Counted from the stretch's first letter, positions 43,926-56,277 are shown. The stretch is 64,000 nt of DNA from Mesocentrotus franciscanus (GCA_037976565.1 CP137682.1:1118867-1182866), one strand, 5' to 3'. Notes: a model not told the origin generated them from the letters alone. Numbers and translations are program-made.

Positions 43926-44065
43926 CTTGCTGCAGCATAATGGAGGGCTGTCCATCCTTCTGCATCTTCTGTCTCAATATCTGCTTTGTTTTCGAGCAGC
44001 AGACGTACACAGTCCAAATGTCCTCCCCTTGCGGCAACCATAAGTGGCGTGACTCCTTTTAAGGT
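43926..44065 (-). CDS. Exon 2: ankyrin repeats
   Basis: The acceptor is TTACAG|ACC and the donor GCAAG|GTGAAC. The 140 nt run from phase 0 to phase 2. It reads [18 protein letters not shown], then [12 protein letters not shown], both textbook ankyrin units. It joins exon 1, which ends in phase 0, and exon 3, which begins in phase 2. The longer open frame in another register here is a shadow. Confidence 0.9.
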
Positions 44066-44399
44066 CTGTAAGATAAATAATATCGGTACACTGCCTTACG
44101 GCCTATCATAAGATACATGTAGTCATTCTATAATTTCATCGATGAATACAGTTCACCCTACATGAGAGACAATCAGGGAGAATATATAATGCTTACTCAC
44201 TTGTATGATCATTGTGTTGATTTAATAATATCTTTGAATTTTAAACATTTATTTATTCGACAATTAAGATTTAAATGTTATCATAAGAATTCAATGAAGA
44301 TATTTCTTTTTACGCATATCTTCAGCACTGCTAGAAATCAATATTATTTCGGGAACATGAGACTTGAGAAACTCTGTGCTGAATAAGGTGATATCTCAC

Positions 44400-45140
44400 T
44401 TGTGAGATCCTATTAGCGACTCCGAATCCCAATTTTTGTGCTAAATACGCACGAATTAAAACACTGTATAATGTCCTCTCCGGTATAGGATTTGGTGTTT
44501 CCTTTTTTGTCTTTTGCTTTAGTCCAGAGGAACTGTACCTTATAAAAAGGAATAAATTGGTAGGTTACAAATGAGCGTGGAGTCCATACCTGGTTCAAAG
44601 AACATATAAGCTTTTCACACATTTGACATGTTTCTAATGGGAATGCATGTTGAAAACTATATCACGTATTAACCACTGCATTTGCTTGCATGCCATACAC
44701 TTTTTTTTTACATATTGATATTTGCATGGCTTTTACTAAACGGTAGACTAGAGTCGCGGCGCGGGTCGAACTGCCGAAATTAGCCACCAATTAATGTATG
44801 GTGTCTTCAAATTTTTGTTTCAATGCGAAAGTTAAAAACGCGTCCCTCTTGGAATCATTTTCCCGATATCAGGCTTTCAGATAATATAACAATGAAAGAT
44901 TGAAATCTGAAAGTTGTGAGAAGTTGAACAATCGTTTATTTAAACTTCTCCCACTCGATTTTATAAACTTATCTATTATTTTCATGGACTCCATATTTTC
45001 AGATAAATCCTGAATATATAACATCAATACCATATTTTCCTACATGATTTTGTTATTATTTTTATATTGCCACTCTTCCCAATCTTTTAATATCAAAATC
45101 ATGACTCGACTGCAGGCTTGTTATTTAGACATTTATAAAA
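44400..45140. other. Intron sequence without recognised features
   Basis: Part of the intron between exons 1 and 2. No supported exon, RNA or repeat was recognised. Confidence 0.4.
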
Positions 45141-45157
45141 CCGCAGGCATTCCCGGA

Positions 45158-46262
45158 CGCGATTTTTTTTTTCTGTCAGGACTTGCGCCACCGAAGAGAG
45201 AGGGCAGTATACATCGCTAAAACCTGTGGCTATAAAACATGAATAATTCATAATCTCGCCCGCATGGCACACGCTGTAATAATAAAGCGAGATTCATGAA
45301 TTATTCGTGTGTTATAGTCATAAAATCATTCATGTGTATATGTTATAACATTGGTGTTACTTGGCAATACATTTATGGAGTTGCCACTCTGCATGTGATA
45401 GGTGAAGTGTGTTATAGAATAATTAGAAGCAATTCTAATTATGACTAATGAGGATGTCTATCTACAATTATTTATTATTATTATTATTATTTATTATGTA
45501 AACGTAACTTGTTTAAAATCTTTACCACAGAAAATAATTGAAAGTTTCTCTTTGTGGTTATCCTTATAGCTTTCATAACATCCTCTCAAATATAAATTTA
45601 ATATATTTCTTACATTCACGGGAATGCTAGGGGACGGTGTTTCGGAGGTAAATTTAAATTTTGTTTTATCAGTGTTTTCTCAGAATTGACACCGAATCTA
45701 TCCAAACAGTCATCTTTGGAGCAGAACTTCACGTTCAAGTCCACCTTGTACACAATCGCGCACCCGGGGTGGGGAGGGCGGTCACTCCGTACATGACTGG
45801 CTACGCACCCGCGTCCAGAAAAGGCGTCGAAAGGGTGTCTTCTTTCAGCTATACGGCGTCGCGTCGACGTTTTCCTTAAAAAGGGTTTTTTTTGTTAAAG
45901 CATCGATCGCACAAAAAACACAAAAAAGGATACCTTTTTAGGTTCACAGGTTTCGACGTTTTCTTTAAAAAGGGTCCATTTCAGAACAGGTGCGATACGC
46001 CATTAGGGTCTATTTCAGAGGTTTCAAAAATCAATTTCAAAATCAATCAATCAATCAATCGATGGACACGGGTGGGTAGCACTTGTGTATGAGAGTGACC
46101 CCAGATTTGCGTACTGCGATATGCACAAATTCATGCACGCTAATCTATATTCCATGGGCGCCGCGCCGAGCGATCGCGTCGAGACTTAATTCATGAATGG
46201 GTTATGGTCAATACTGTCCTCTCGCGTCGGTGGTGCAAGTCCTGACAGAAAAACAAATCGCT
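45158..46262. mobile_element. ~1.1-kb DNA element with ~75-bp inverted ends
   Basis: The left end reads CTGTCAGGACTTGCGCCACC and GAGAGGGCAGTATACATCG. The right end inverted reads CTGTCAGGACTTGCACCACC and GAGAGGACAGTATTGACCAT. It has no transposase and contains an (AATC)n run at 46043. It is the probable carrier of most of the intron between exons 1 and 2. Confidence 0.7.
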
Positions 46263-46402
46263 TCCCGGACAACTACCCCCTAGAAAATTATCCTCTGGCA
46301 ATTACAGCTCATAACAATTACACCTAGGGCAATTAAACCCAGGGAAATAATTCATCGGACAATTACCTCCCAGTTACGTCCTGGGGGTAGTTGTCCGCGG
46401 CT
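46262..46402. mobile_element. Small MITE with internal ~15-bp repeats
   Basis: The ends GGACAACTACCCCCTAG and CTGGGGGTAGTTGTCC are inverted. Inside, about six imperfect units of CAATTACACCTAGGG follow one another. It abuts the previous element. Confidence 0.7.
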
Positions 46403-46651
46403 ACAATAATGTCTCAATGACATCCCTTTTATATCATATTGAGTCCATGAGAACAGTCACTCATGGATGTACTCAATAGTTACTTTCTAAAATTGTGTGG
46501 AAGAGGTTTAATTAAGGAATATTCAACTTTTTCGCAACTTTTATTATTCATTATTTCATTGGAATACTTTAAATCCTGGTTAAATTTCGGCCAGCGCTCC
46601 GCGCTTCGTGACCCGACTGTTAAATAAAAGCAGTTTGAATTGAGACAATAC

Positions 46652-49600
46652 CTGAAGTCCCATTTCAAGAGCATTGTGACTTTTTCCCGATGTACCGCAA
46701 GTGTTGTTTCTCAAGAAATAGTTCAAAGATTCCAAATGACCATCATCTGCTGCGAAATGAAAAACTGTCCAGCCGAATTTATTACGTGCCTTGATATCTG
46801 CTCCTTTTGCAATGAGATATTTTAAAATGTCAAGGTAGCCCCCTCGAGAGGCAGCATGAGGTGGTAAATCACCATCAATTGCTGGTTTGTGAACATCCCC
46901 TCCCGCATTCACTAGACATTCAACAACATCGAGATGACCCTCTTGTGAGGCAATGTACAGGGGTGTTATACCAACGTTATCAACTGAATTTGGGTTAGCT
47001 CCTTGAGAAATTAGATATTTCACAATGGCTACATGACCCCTAACTGACGCCGCATGAAGTGGTGTCACGCCATTCTTTGATGCCTTTTTCACATCAGCTC
47101 CTGCATTCACTAGACATTCAACAACATCGAGATGACCTTTTTGTGAGGCACTGAACAGGGGTGTATATCCAATGTTATTAAACGAATTCGGGTTAGCTCC
47201 GTGAGAAATTAGATATTTCACAATGGCAACATTCCCTCTATCTGACGCCGCATGAAGAGGTGTCACGCCATTCTTTGAAGCTATCTTCACATCAGCTCCT
47301 GCATTCACTAGACATTTAACAACATCGATATGACCCTCTTGAGAGCCACTGTACAGGGGTGTATAACGAACGTTATCAACCGAATTCGGGTTTGCTCCTT
47401 TAGAAATTAGATATTTCACGATGTCTACATGACCTTTAAATGACGCTCTATGAATAGATGTCACGCCATTCTGTGCTGTTTTCTTCACATCAGCTCCTGC
47501 ATTCACTAGACATTTAACAACATCGAGATGACCCTCTTGTGAGCCACTGTACAGGGGTGTTATACCAACGTTATCAACTGAATTCGGGTTTGCCCCTTTA
47601 GAAATTAGATATTTCACAATGTCTACATGACCTGTAAATGACGCTTTATTAATAGATGTCACGCCATTCTGTGCTGCTTTCTTCACATCAGCTCCTGCAT
47701 TCACTAGACATTCAACAACATCGAGATGACCTTTTGTGAGGCACTAAACAGGGGTGTATATCCATTGATATTAACCGAATTCGGGTTTGCTCCGTGAGAA
47801 ATTAGATATTTCACAATGGCAACATGACCTCTATCTGACGCTGCATGAATAGATGTCCAGCCATTCTTTGATGCTTTCTTCACATCAGCTCCTGCATTCA
47901 CTAGACATTCAACAACATCGAGATGACCCCTTGTGAGGCATTGTACAGGGTGTTATACCAACGTTATCAACTGAATTTGGGTTAGCTCCTTGAGAAATTA
48001 GATATTTCACAATGGCTACATGACCTTTAAATGACGCTCTATGAATAGATGTCACGCCATTCTGTGCTGCTTTCTTCACATCAGCTCCTGCATTCACTAG
48101 ACATTCAACAACATCGAGATGACCCTCTTGTGAGCCACTGTACAGGGGTGTATAACCAACGTTATCAACTGAATTCGGGTTTGCCCCTTTAGAAATTAGA
48201 TATTTCACAATGTCTACATGACCTGTAAATGACGCTTTATTAATAGATGTCACGCCATTCTGTGCTTTCTTCACATCAGCTCCTGCATTCACTAGACATT
48301 CAACAACATCGAGATGACCTTCTTGTGAGGCACTAAACAGGGGTGTATATCCATTGATATTAACCGAATTCGGGTTTGCTCCGTGAGAAATTAGATATTT
48401 CACAATGGCAACATGACCTCTATCTGACGCTGCATGAATAGATGTCCAGCCATTCTTTGATGCTATCTTCACATCAGCTCCTGCATTCACTAGACATTCA
48501 ACAACATCGAGATGACCCTCTTGTGAGGCAATGTACAGGGTGTTATACCAACGTTATCAACTGAATTTGGGTTAGCTCCTTGAGAAATTAGATATTTCAC
48601 AATGGCTACATGACCTTTAAATGACGCTCTATGAATAGATGTCACGCCATTCTGTGCTGCTTTCTTCACATCAGCTCCTGCATTCACTAGACATTCAACA
48701 ACATCGAGATGACCCTCTTGTGAGGCACTAAACAGGGTGTTATACCAACGTTATCAACTGAATTCAGGTTTGCCCCTTTAGAAATTAGATATTTCACAAT
48801 GTCTACATGACCTGTAAATGACGCTTTATTAATAGATGTCACGCCATTCTGTGCTTTCTTCACATCAGCTCCTGCATTCACTAGACATTCAACAACATCG
48901 AGATGACCTTCTTGTGAGGCACTAAACAGGGGTGTATATCCATTGATATTAACCGAATTCGGGTTTGCTCCGTGAGAAATTAGATATTTCACAATGGCAA
49001 CATGACCTCTATCTGACGCTGCATGAATAGATGTCCAGCCATTCTTTGATGCTATCTTCACATCAGCTCCTGCATTCACTAGACATTCAACAACATCGAG
49101 ATGACCCTCTTGTGAGGCAATGTACAGGGTGTTATACCAACGTTATCAACTGAATTTGGGTTAGCTCCTTGAGAAATTAGATATTTCACAATGGCTACAT
49201 GACCCCTAACTGACGCCGCATGAAGTGGTGTCACGCCATTCTTTGATGCTATCTTCACATCAGCTCCTACATTCACTAGACATTCAACAACATCGAGATG
49301 ACCCTCTTGTGAGGCAATGTACAGGGGTGTTATACCAACGTTATCAACTGAATTTGGGTTAGCTCCTTGAGAAATTAGATATTTCACAATGGCTACATGA
49401 CCTTTAAATGACGCTCTATGAATAGATGTCACGCCATTCTGTGCTGCTTTCTTCACATCAGCTCCTGCATTCACTAGACATTCAACAACATCGAGATGAC
49501 CTTCTTGTGAGGCACTAAACAGGGGTGTATATCCATTGATATTAACCGAATTCGGGTTTGCTCCGTGAGAAATTAGATATTTCACAATGGCAACATGACC

Positions 49601-52600
49601 TCTATCTGACGCTGCATGAATAGATGTCCAGCCATTCTTTGATGCTATCTTCACATCAGCTCCTGCATTCACTAGACATTCAACAACATCGAGATGACCC
49701 TCTTGTGAGGCAATGTACACGGGTGTTATACCAACGTTATCAACTGAATTTGGGTTAGCTCCTTGAGAAATTAGATATTTCACAATGGCTACATGACCCC
49801 TAACTGACGCCGCATGAATAGTTGTCATGCCATTGTTTGCTGCTTTCTTCACATCAGCTCCTGCATTCACTAGACATTCAACAACATCGAGATGACCCTC
49901 TTGTGAGGCAATGTACAGGGGTGTTATACCAACGTTATCAACTGAATTTGGGTTAGCTCCTTGAGAAATTAGATATTTCACAATGGCTACATGACCTTTA
50001 AATGACGCTCTATGAATAGATGTCACGCCATTCTTTGATGCTATCTTCACATCAGCTCCTGCATTCACTAGACATTCAACAACATCGAGATGACCTTCTT
50101 GTGAGGCACTAAACAGTGGTGTATATCCATTGATATTAACCGAATTTGGGTTAGCTCCTTGAGAAATTAGATATTTTACAATGGCAACATGACCCCTAAC
50201 TGACGCCGCATGAAAATGTGTCCAGCCATTCTTTGATGCTATCTTCACATCAACTCCTGCATTCACTAGACATTTAACAACATCGAGATGACCCTCTTGT
50301 GAGCCACTGTACAGGGGTGTTATACCAACGTTATCAACTGAATTCGGGTTTGCTCCTTTAGAAATTAGATATTTCACAATGTCTACATGACCTGTAAATG
50401 ACGCTTTATTAATAGATGTCACGCCATTCTGTGCTGCTTTCTTCACATCAGCTCCTGCATTCACTAGACATTCAACAACATCGAGATGACCTTTTGTGAG
50501 GCACTAAACAGGGGTGTATATCCATTGATATTAACCGAATTCGGGTTTGCTCCGTGAGAAATTAGATATTTCACAATGGCAACATGACCTCTATCTGACG
50601 CTGCATGAATACATGTCCAGCCATTCTTTGATGCTTTCTTCACATCAGCTCCTGCATTCACTAGACATTCAACAACATCGAGATGACCCCCTTGTGAGCC
50701 ATTGTACAGGGGTGTTATACCAACGTTATCAACTGAATTTGGGTTAGCTCCTTGAGAAATTAGATATTTCACAATGGCTACATGACCTTTAAATGACGCT
50801 CTATGAATAGATGTCACGCCATTCTGTGCTGCTCTCTTCACATCAGCTCCTGCATTCACTAGACATTTAACAACATCGAGATGACCCTCTTGTGAGCCAC
50901 TGTACAGGGGTGTATATCCAACGTTATCAACTGAATTCGGGTTTGCCCCTTTAGAAATTAGATATTTCACAATGTCTACATGACCTGTAAATGACGCTTT
51001 ATTAATAGATGTCACGCCATTCTGTGCTTTCTTCACATCAGCTCCTGCATTCACTAGACATTCAACAACATCGAGATGACCTTCTTGTGAGGCACTAAAC
51101 AGGGGTGTATATCCATTGATATTAACCGAATTCGGGTTTGCTCCGTGAGAAATTAGATATTTCACAATGGCAACATGACCTCTATCTGACGCTGCATGAA
51201 TAGATGTCCAGCCATTCTTTGATGCTATCTTCACATCAGCTCCTGCATTCACTAGACATTCAACAACATCGAGATGACCCTCTTGTGAGGCAATGTACAG
51301 GGGTGTTATACCAACGTTATCAACTGAATTTGGGTTAGCTCCTTGAGAAATTAGATATTTCACAATGGCTACATGACCTTTAAATGACGCTCTATGAATA
51401 GATGTCACGCCATTCTGTGCTGCTTTCTTCACATCAGCTCCTGCATTCACTAGACATTCAACAACATCGAGATGACCCTCTTGTGAGGCACTAAACAGGG
51501 GTGTTATACCAACGTTATCAACTGAATTCGGGTTTGCCCCTTTAGAAATGAGATATTTCACAATGTCTACATGACCTGTAAATGACGCTTTATTAATAGA
51601 TGTCACGCCATTCTGTGCTTTCTTCACATCAGCTCCTGCATTCACTAGACATTCAACAACATCGAGATGACCTTCTTGTGAGGCACTAAACAGGGGTGTA
51701 TATCCATTGATATTAACCGAATTCGGGTTTGCTCCGTGAGAAATTAGATATTTCACAATGGCAACATGACCTCTATCTGACGCTGCATGAATAGATGTCC
51801 AGCCATTCTTTGATGCTATCTTCACATCAGCTCCTGCATTCACTAGACATTCAACAACATCGAGATGACCCTCTTGTGAGGCAATGTACAGGGTGTTATA
51901 CCAACGTTATCAACTGAATTTGGGTTAGCTCCTTGAGAAATTAGATATTTCACAATGGCTACATGACCCTAACTGACGCCGCATGAATGGTGTCACGCCA
52001 TTCTTTGATGCTTTCTTCACATCAGCTCCTGCATTCACTAGACATTCAACAACATCGAGATGACCCTCTTGTGAGGCAATGTACAGGGGTGTTATACCAA
52101 CGTTATCAACTGAATTTGGGTTAGCTCCTTGAGAAATTAGATATTTCACAATGGCTACATGACCTTTAAATGACGCTCTATGAATAGATGTCACGCCATT
52201 CTGTGCTGCTTTCTTCACATCAGCTCCTGCATTCACTAGACATTCAACAACATCGAGATGACCTTCTTGTGAGGCACTAAACAGGGGTGTATATCCATTG
52301 ATATTAACCGAATTCGGGTTTGCTCCGTGAGAAATTAGATATTTCACAATGGCAACATGACCTCTATCTGACGCTGCATGAATAGATGTCCAGCCATTCT
52401 TTGATGCTATCTTCACATCAGCTCCTGCATTCACTAGACATTCAACAACATCGAGATGACCCTCTTGTGAGGCAATGTACACGGGTGTTATACCAACGTT
52501 ATCAACTGAATTTGGGTTAGCTCCTTGAGAAATTAGATATTTCACAATGGCTACATGACCCCTAACTGACGCCGCATGAATAGTTGTCATGCCATTGTTT

Positions 52601-55600
52601 GCTGCTTTCTTCACATCAGCTCCTGCATTCACTAGACATTCAACAACATCGAGATGACCCTCTTGTGAGGCAATGTACAGGGGTGTTATACCAACGTTAT
52701 CAACTGAATTTGGGTTAGCTCCTTGAGAAATTAGATATTTCACAATGGCTACACGACCTTTAAATGACGCTCTATGCATAGATGTCACGCCATTCTTTGA
52801 TGCTATCTTCACATTAGCTCCTGCATTCACTAGACATTCAACAACATCGAGATGACCTTCTTGTGAGGCACTAAACAGTGGTGTATATCCATTGATATTA
52901 ACCGAATTTGGGTTAGCTCCTTGAGAAATTAGATATTTTACAATGGCAACATGACCCCTAACTGACGCCGCATGAAAATGTGTCCAGCCATTCTTTGATG
53001 CTATCTTCACATCAGCTCCTGCATTCACTAGACATTTAACAACATCGAGATGACCCTCTTGTGAGCCACTGTACAGGGGTGTATAACCAACGTTATCAAC
53101 TGAATTCGGGTTAGCTCCGTGAGAAATTAGATATTTTACAATGTCTACATGACCTGTAAATGACGCTGCATGAATAGTTGTCATGCCATTGTTTGCTGCT
53201 TTCTTCACATCAGCTCCTGCATTCACTAGACATTCAACAACATCGAGATGACCGTTGTGTGAGGCCGTGTACAGGGGTGTATAACCAAAGTTATCAACTG
53301 AATTCGGGTTAGCTCCGTGAGAAATTAGATATTTTAAAATGTCTACATGACCTGTAAATGACGCTGCATGAATAGTTGTCATGCCATTGTTTGCTGCTTT
53401 CTTCACATCAGCTCCTGCATTCACTAGACATTCAACAACATCGAGATGAGCCTTTTGTGAGGCCGTGTACAGGGGTGTATAACCATCGTTATCAACCGAA
53501 TTCGGTTTAGCTCCGTGAGAAATTAAATATTTCACAATGGCAACATTCCCTCTATCTGACGCCGCATGAAGTGGTGTCACGCCATTCTTTGATGCTATCT
53601 TCACATCAGCTCCTGCATTCACTAGACATTCAACAACATCGAGATGACCCTTGTGTGAGGCCGTGTACAGGGGTGTATGACCAACGTTATCAACTGAATT
53701 CGGGTTAGCTCCGTGAGAAATTAGATATTTTACAATGTCTACATGACCTGTAAATGACGCTGCATGAATAGTTGTCATGCCATTCTTTGATGCTTTCTTT
53801 ACATCAGCTCCTGCATTCACTAGACATTCAACAACATCGAGATGACCCTGTTGTGAGGCATTAGACAGGGGTGTATTTCCATTGATATTAACCGAAGTCG
53901 GGTCAGCTCCGTGAGAAATTAGATATTTTACAATGTCTACATGACCTGTAATTGACGCTGCATGAATAGTTGTCATGCCATTGTTTGCTGCTTTCTCCAC
54001 ATCAGCTCCTGCATTCACTAGACATTCAACAACATGGAGGTGACCCTTTAGTGAGGCAATGAACAGTGGTGTAACACTATATTTATCAACCGAATTCGGG
54101 TTAGCTCCTTTAGAAATTAGATATTTCACGATGTCTACATGACCTTTAAATGACGCTCTATGAATAGATGTCACGCCATTCTGTGCTGCTTTCTTCACAT
54201 CAGCTCCTGCATTCACTAGACATTTAACAACATCGAGATGACCCTCTTGTGAGCCACTGTACAGGGGTGTATAACCAACGTTATCAACTGAATTCGGGTT
54301 TGCCCCTTTAGAAATTAGATATTTCACAATGTCTACATGACCTGTAGATGACGCTCTTTGAATAGATGTCACGCCATTCTGTGCTGCTTTCTTCACATCA
54401 GCTCCTGCATTCACTAGACGTTCAACAACATCAAGATGTCCGTTCCATGATGCGTAATAAAGGGATGTAAAACCATCTCCATCAGCAGTATTAACGTCCA
54501 CTCCTTTATGTATAATATATTTTACAGCATCGATGTTTCCCTTGGAAGATGCATTTAGGAGGGTAGTATGGACAATATCAGTACGTCCCAGACCTGCTTC
54601 CTTAGACATGAGAAATTCTGCTATATCATGATGATAATAACGTAATGCTATACCTAGTGGTGCATATCCATCGTGTGATACTTTGTTTACATCTGCCCCT
54701 GCATTTACGAGACACTGAACAATATCAAGTTGACCTGTCTGTGAAGCAATATGAAGAAGTGTATAGTTATTATCATCAGCACATGTATTTAGGTCTGTAC
54801 CTTTAGACATTAGGTATTTCACAACTTGTATATTCCCCCCTTGCGTTGCTCCATGTAACGGTGTACCATGATATCCTGACGCTTTGTTCACATCGGCTCC
54901 TTTATTCACGAGACATTTAACTACCTCCAGATAGCCTCCTTGAGAAGCGACGTAAAGGGGCGTGTAGCCATCATGTCCTGATGCATTGTTAACATCTACT
55001 CCTTTATACACGAGGCATTCAACAAGGTCGAGAAGGCCGTTCTTTGATGCAAGATAAAGAGGTGTGTTACCATCAACATCACACCTATCAAGGTCATCAA
55101 CTTTACTGATGAGATATTTGACAACATCGAGGTAACCATAAAGTAACGCATGACGAATTGCGTTTGTGCCGATGTCATCTCTGATCCCAATATCTGCCTC
55201 TCTAATAATAAAATAGTTAACAATGTCAAGGTGACCTTTAATCAATGCAGTATAGAGTGGTGCGTGTCCGTTATTCGATGATTTGTTGATATTTGCTCCT
55301 GCATCCACCAGGCATTCAACAACTTGGATATGACCATTTTGTGACGCGCGATGTAGTGGTGTGAAACCATCTCTATCTCCCAAATCGAAGTTTACCCCTT
55401 TAGTTATGATATACCTTACAGCGTCGAGGTAGCCCTCTGATGATGCCTTGGAAAGCACAAGGAGACTGACGTCATCTCTGTTGCCAATGTCTGCTTCCCT
55501 AGTCATGAGAAACTCTACAATACCCTGATGTCCCTCTGTTAATGCGGTTGACAGCGGAGTGTAACCATTATGAGATGTTTCATTGATATCAGCTCGTGCA

Positions 55601-56277
55601 TTCACTAGATATTCAACAACATGAAGGTGCCCCTCTTTTGATGCCGCGTGAAGTGGTGTGTATTTGCTGTTGTCATCCATGTTGATCTCCGCACCTTTAG
55701 TTAAGAGGTATTTTACTACATCGAGATGACCACAGGAAGCAGCAGTACTAAGAGAAGTTTTACCTTCGTATCCCTTCAATGTCATATCTGCTCCTTTAGT
55801 TATGAGATATTTCACAACATCAAGGCGGCCATTTCTTGCGGAAGTATAAAGGGGTGTAGAACCATCATATGAACCTTTGTTTATATCTGCTCCAGAATTC
55901 ACTAAACATTCAACAACACCAAAATGGCCCTCCTCCGAAGCAAGATAGAGAGGTGTATAGCCATTGCTATCACCAATATTGGTATCTGCTCCTTCACCGA
56001 TGAGATATTGAGCAACATTCTGGCGGCCACTCCGAGACGCATAGTGAAGAGGGGCGTCGCCGCTTCTACTTCGTTTGTCTAGATCCGCCCCCAAATCAGT
56101 CATATATTTCACGAGGTCGATATGCCCTTCTTCTGAAGCGATTTGGAGGGGTGTCTTTCCATCAGGATCCACACTGCGTAGCATGACCAACTTGGCATCA
56201 CCTGTCTCGTCTTCTAGAATAGACCTTGTCTTTACAAAATCGCCTTCCTTCAACGCTGTAGAAAGCGCCATGTCCAT
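46652..56277 (-). CDS. Exon 1 of giant ankyrin-repeat/ZU5/UPA/death-domain gene (about 97 ankyrin repeats, frame broken in places)
   Basis: A single exon of about 9.6 kb encodes about 97 ankyrin repeats of 33 residues (99 bp). The ATG at 56277 has an in-frame TAG 12 nt upstream and opens MDMALSTALKEGDFVKTRS, followed by repeats with the usual TPLH/TPLY turn and GHLDVV helix. The exon ends at 46652 on CAG|GTATTG in phase 0, which fits exon 2. Ankyrin repeats are protein-binding scaffolds, and with the downstream ZU5, UPA and death exons this suggests a cytoplasmic signalling scaffold. The frame is clean from 56277 to about 51990 and from about 47730 to 46652. Between them ten 1-nt losses shift it, but the ankyrin reading resumes after each one, and the final frame joins exon 2 correctly. 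The function is inferred from domain architecture and no specific orthologue is claimed. Confidence 0.9.
47500..50270 (-). repeat. Copy A of the ~2.76-kb internal tandem duplication
   Basis: This copy is collinear with copy B from about 47.50 to 50.27 kb. The offset drifts from 2760 to 2764 and back to 2762 exactly as expected from four private 1-nt losses in copy A (near 47927, 47950, 48530 and 48735) and two in copy B (51967, 51987). Two lesions are shared at homologous sites (47731/50491 and 49128/51890). They therefore predate the duplication or come from a systematic sequencing error. Confidence 0.85.
50270..53050 (-). repeat. Copy B of a ~2.76-kb internal tandem duplication (14 dimer units)
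   Basis: Diagnostic variants recur at a constant offset of 2760-2764 bp in copy A. Examples are the ACACGGG variant at 52479 versus 49717, AAACAGTGG at 52873 versus 50111, TGAAAATGTG at 52973 versus 50211 and the missing-codon unit at 51023 versus 48261. Similarity stops near 53.08 kb, where the linked sequence changes from TTTGCTCC to TTAGCTCC. The four frame lesions in this copy are near 51987, 51967, 51890 and 50491. The first three sum to -3, so the frame is off for only about 100 nt there. Confidence 0.85.
54420..56277 (-). other. Diverged N-terminal ankyrin repeats (about 18-19 repeats)
   Basis: The first ~620 residues of exon 1 are ankyrin repeats that differ from each other throughout, for example GYTPLYLASEEGHFGVVECL, GFTPLHRASQNGHIQVVECL and GYLDVVKYLISKVDD. 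They contrast with the near-identical repeats that follow. The change is abrupt near 54420, where NAGADVKKAAQNG units begin. Seen directly: this part has no frameshift. Inferred: it is the conserved part of the protein, while the array behind it turns over by unequal exchange. Confidence 0.85.

Larger units (their letters stand above)
46950..54420 (-). repeat. Homogenised ankyrin array, 99-bp repeats in 198-bp higher-order units
   Basis: The repeats alternate two types: one around NAGADVKKAAQNGVTSIH and one around GANPNSVDNVGITPLYIASQ. The effective unit is therefore 66 residues (198 bp). Variant subtypes recur in the same order along the array, such as ASKNGWTSIHAASDRGH, ANNGMTTIHAASVRGH and SVNINGYTPLFSASQEGH. 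Nucleotide identity between units is very high and differences are mostly single bases. Some units lack one codon (KKAQNG instead of KKAAQNG). The pattern indicates concerted evolution by unequal crossing over or gene conversion. Confidence 0.9.

Noticed and set aside
43729..44037. 102-codon minus-strand ORF ending in poly-lysine
   Set aside because: It uses a different frame from the ankyrin reading of exon 2 and owes its length to a poly-T tract.
50547..50747. Plus-strand ORF inside the array
   Set aside because: It is an antisense shadow of the ankyrin repeats, reading the repeated text backwards, with no splice or domain support.
47704..51843. Reading the ankyrin region as several separate genes, each starting at GTG (NAGADVK...)
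   Set aside because: The apparent starts are ordinary GTG valine codons inside the repeat and the ends are frame lesions. The repeats continue without gaps, and no promoter, intron or stop context separates them.
47700..51995. Programmed ribosomal frameshifting in the ankyrin array
   Set aside because: The shifts occur at many sites without a common slippery sequence plus pseudoknot, some are private to one duplicate, and the pattern of homopolymer shortening fits sequencing error better.
46950..54420. CRISPR array
   Set aside because: Regular repeats are present, but the unit is 99/198 bp, it is fully coding for ankyrin repeats, and it has no unique spacers. The context is eukaryotic.
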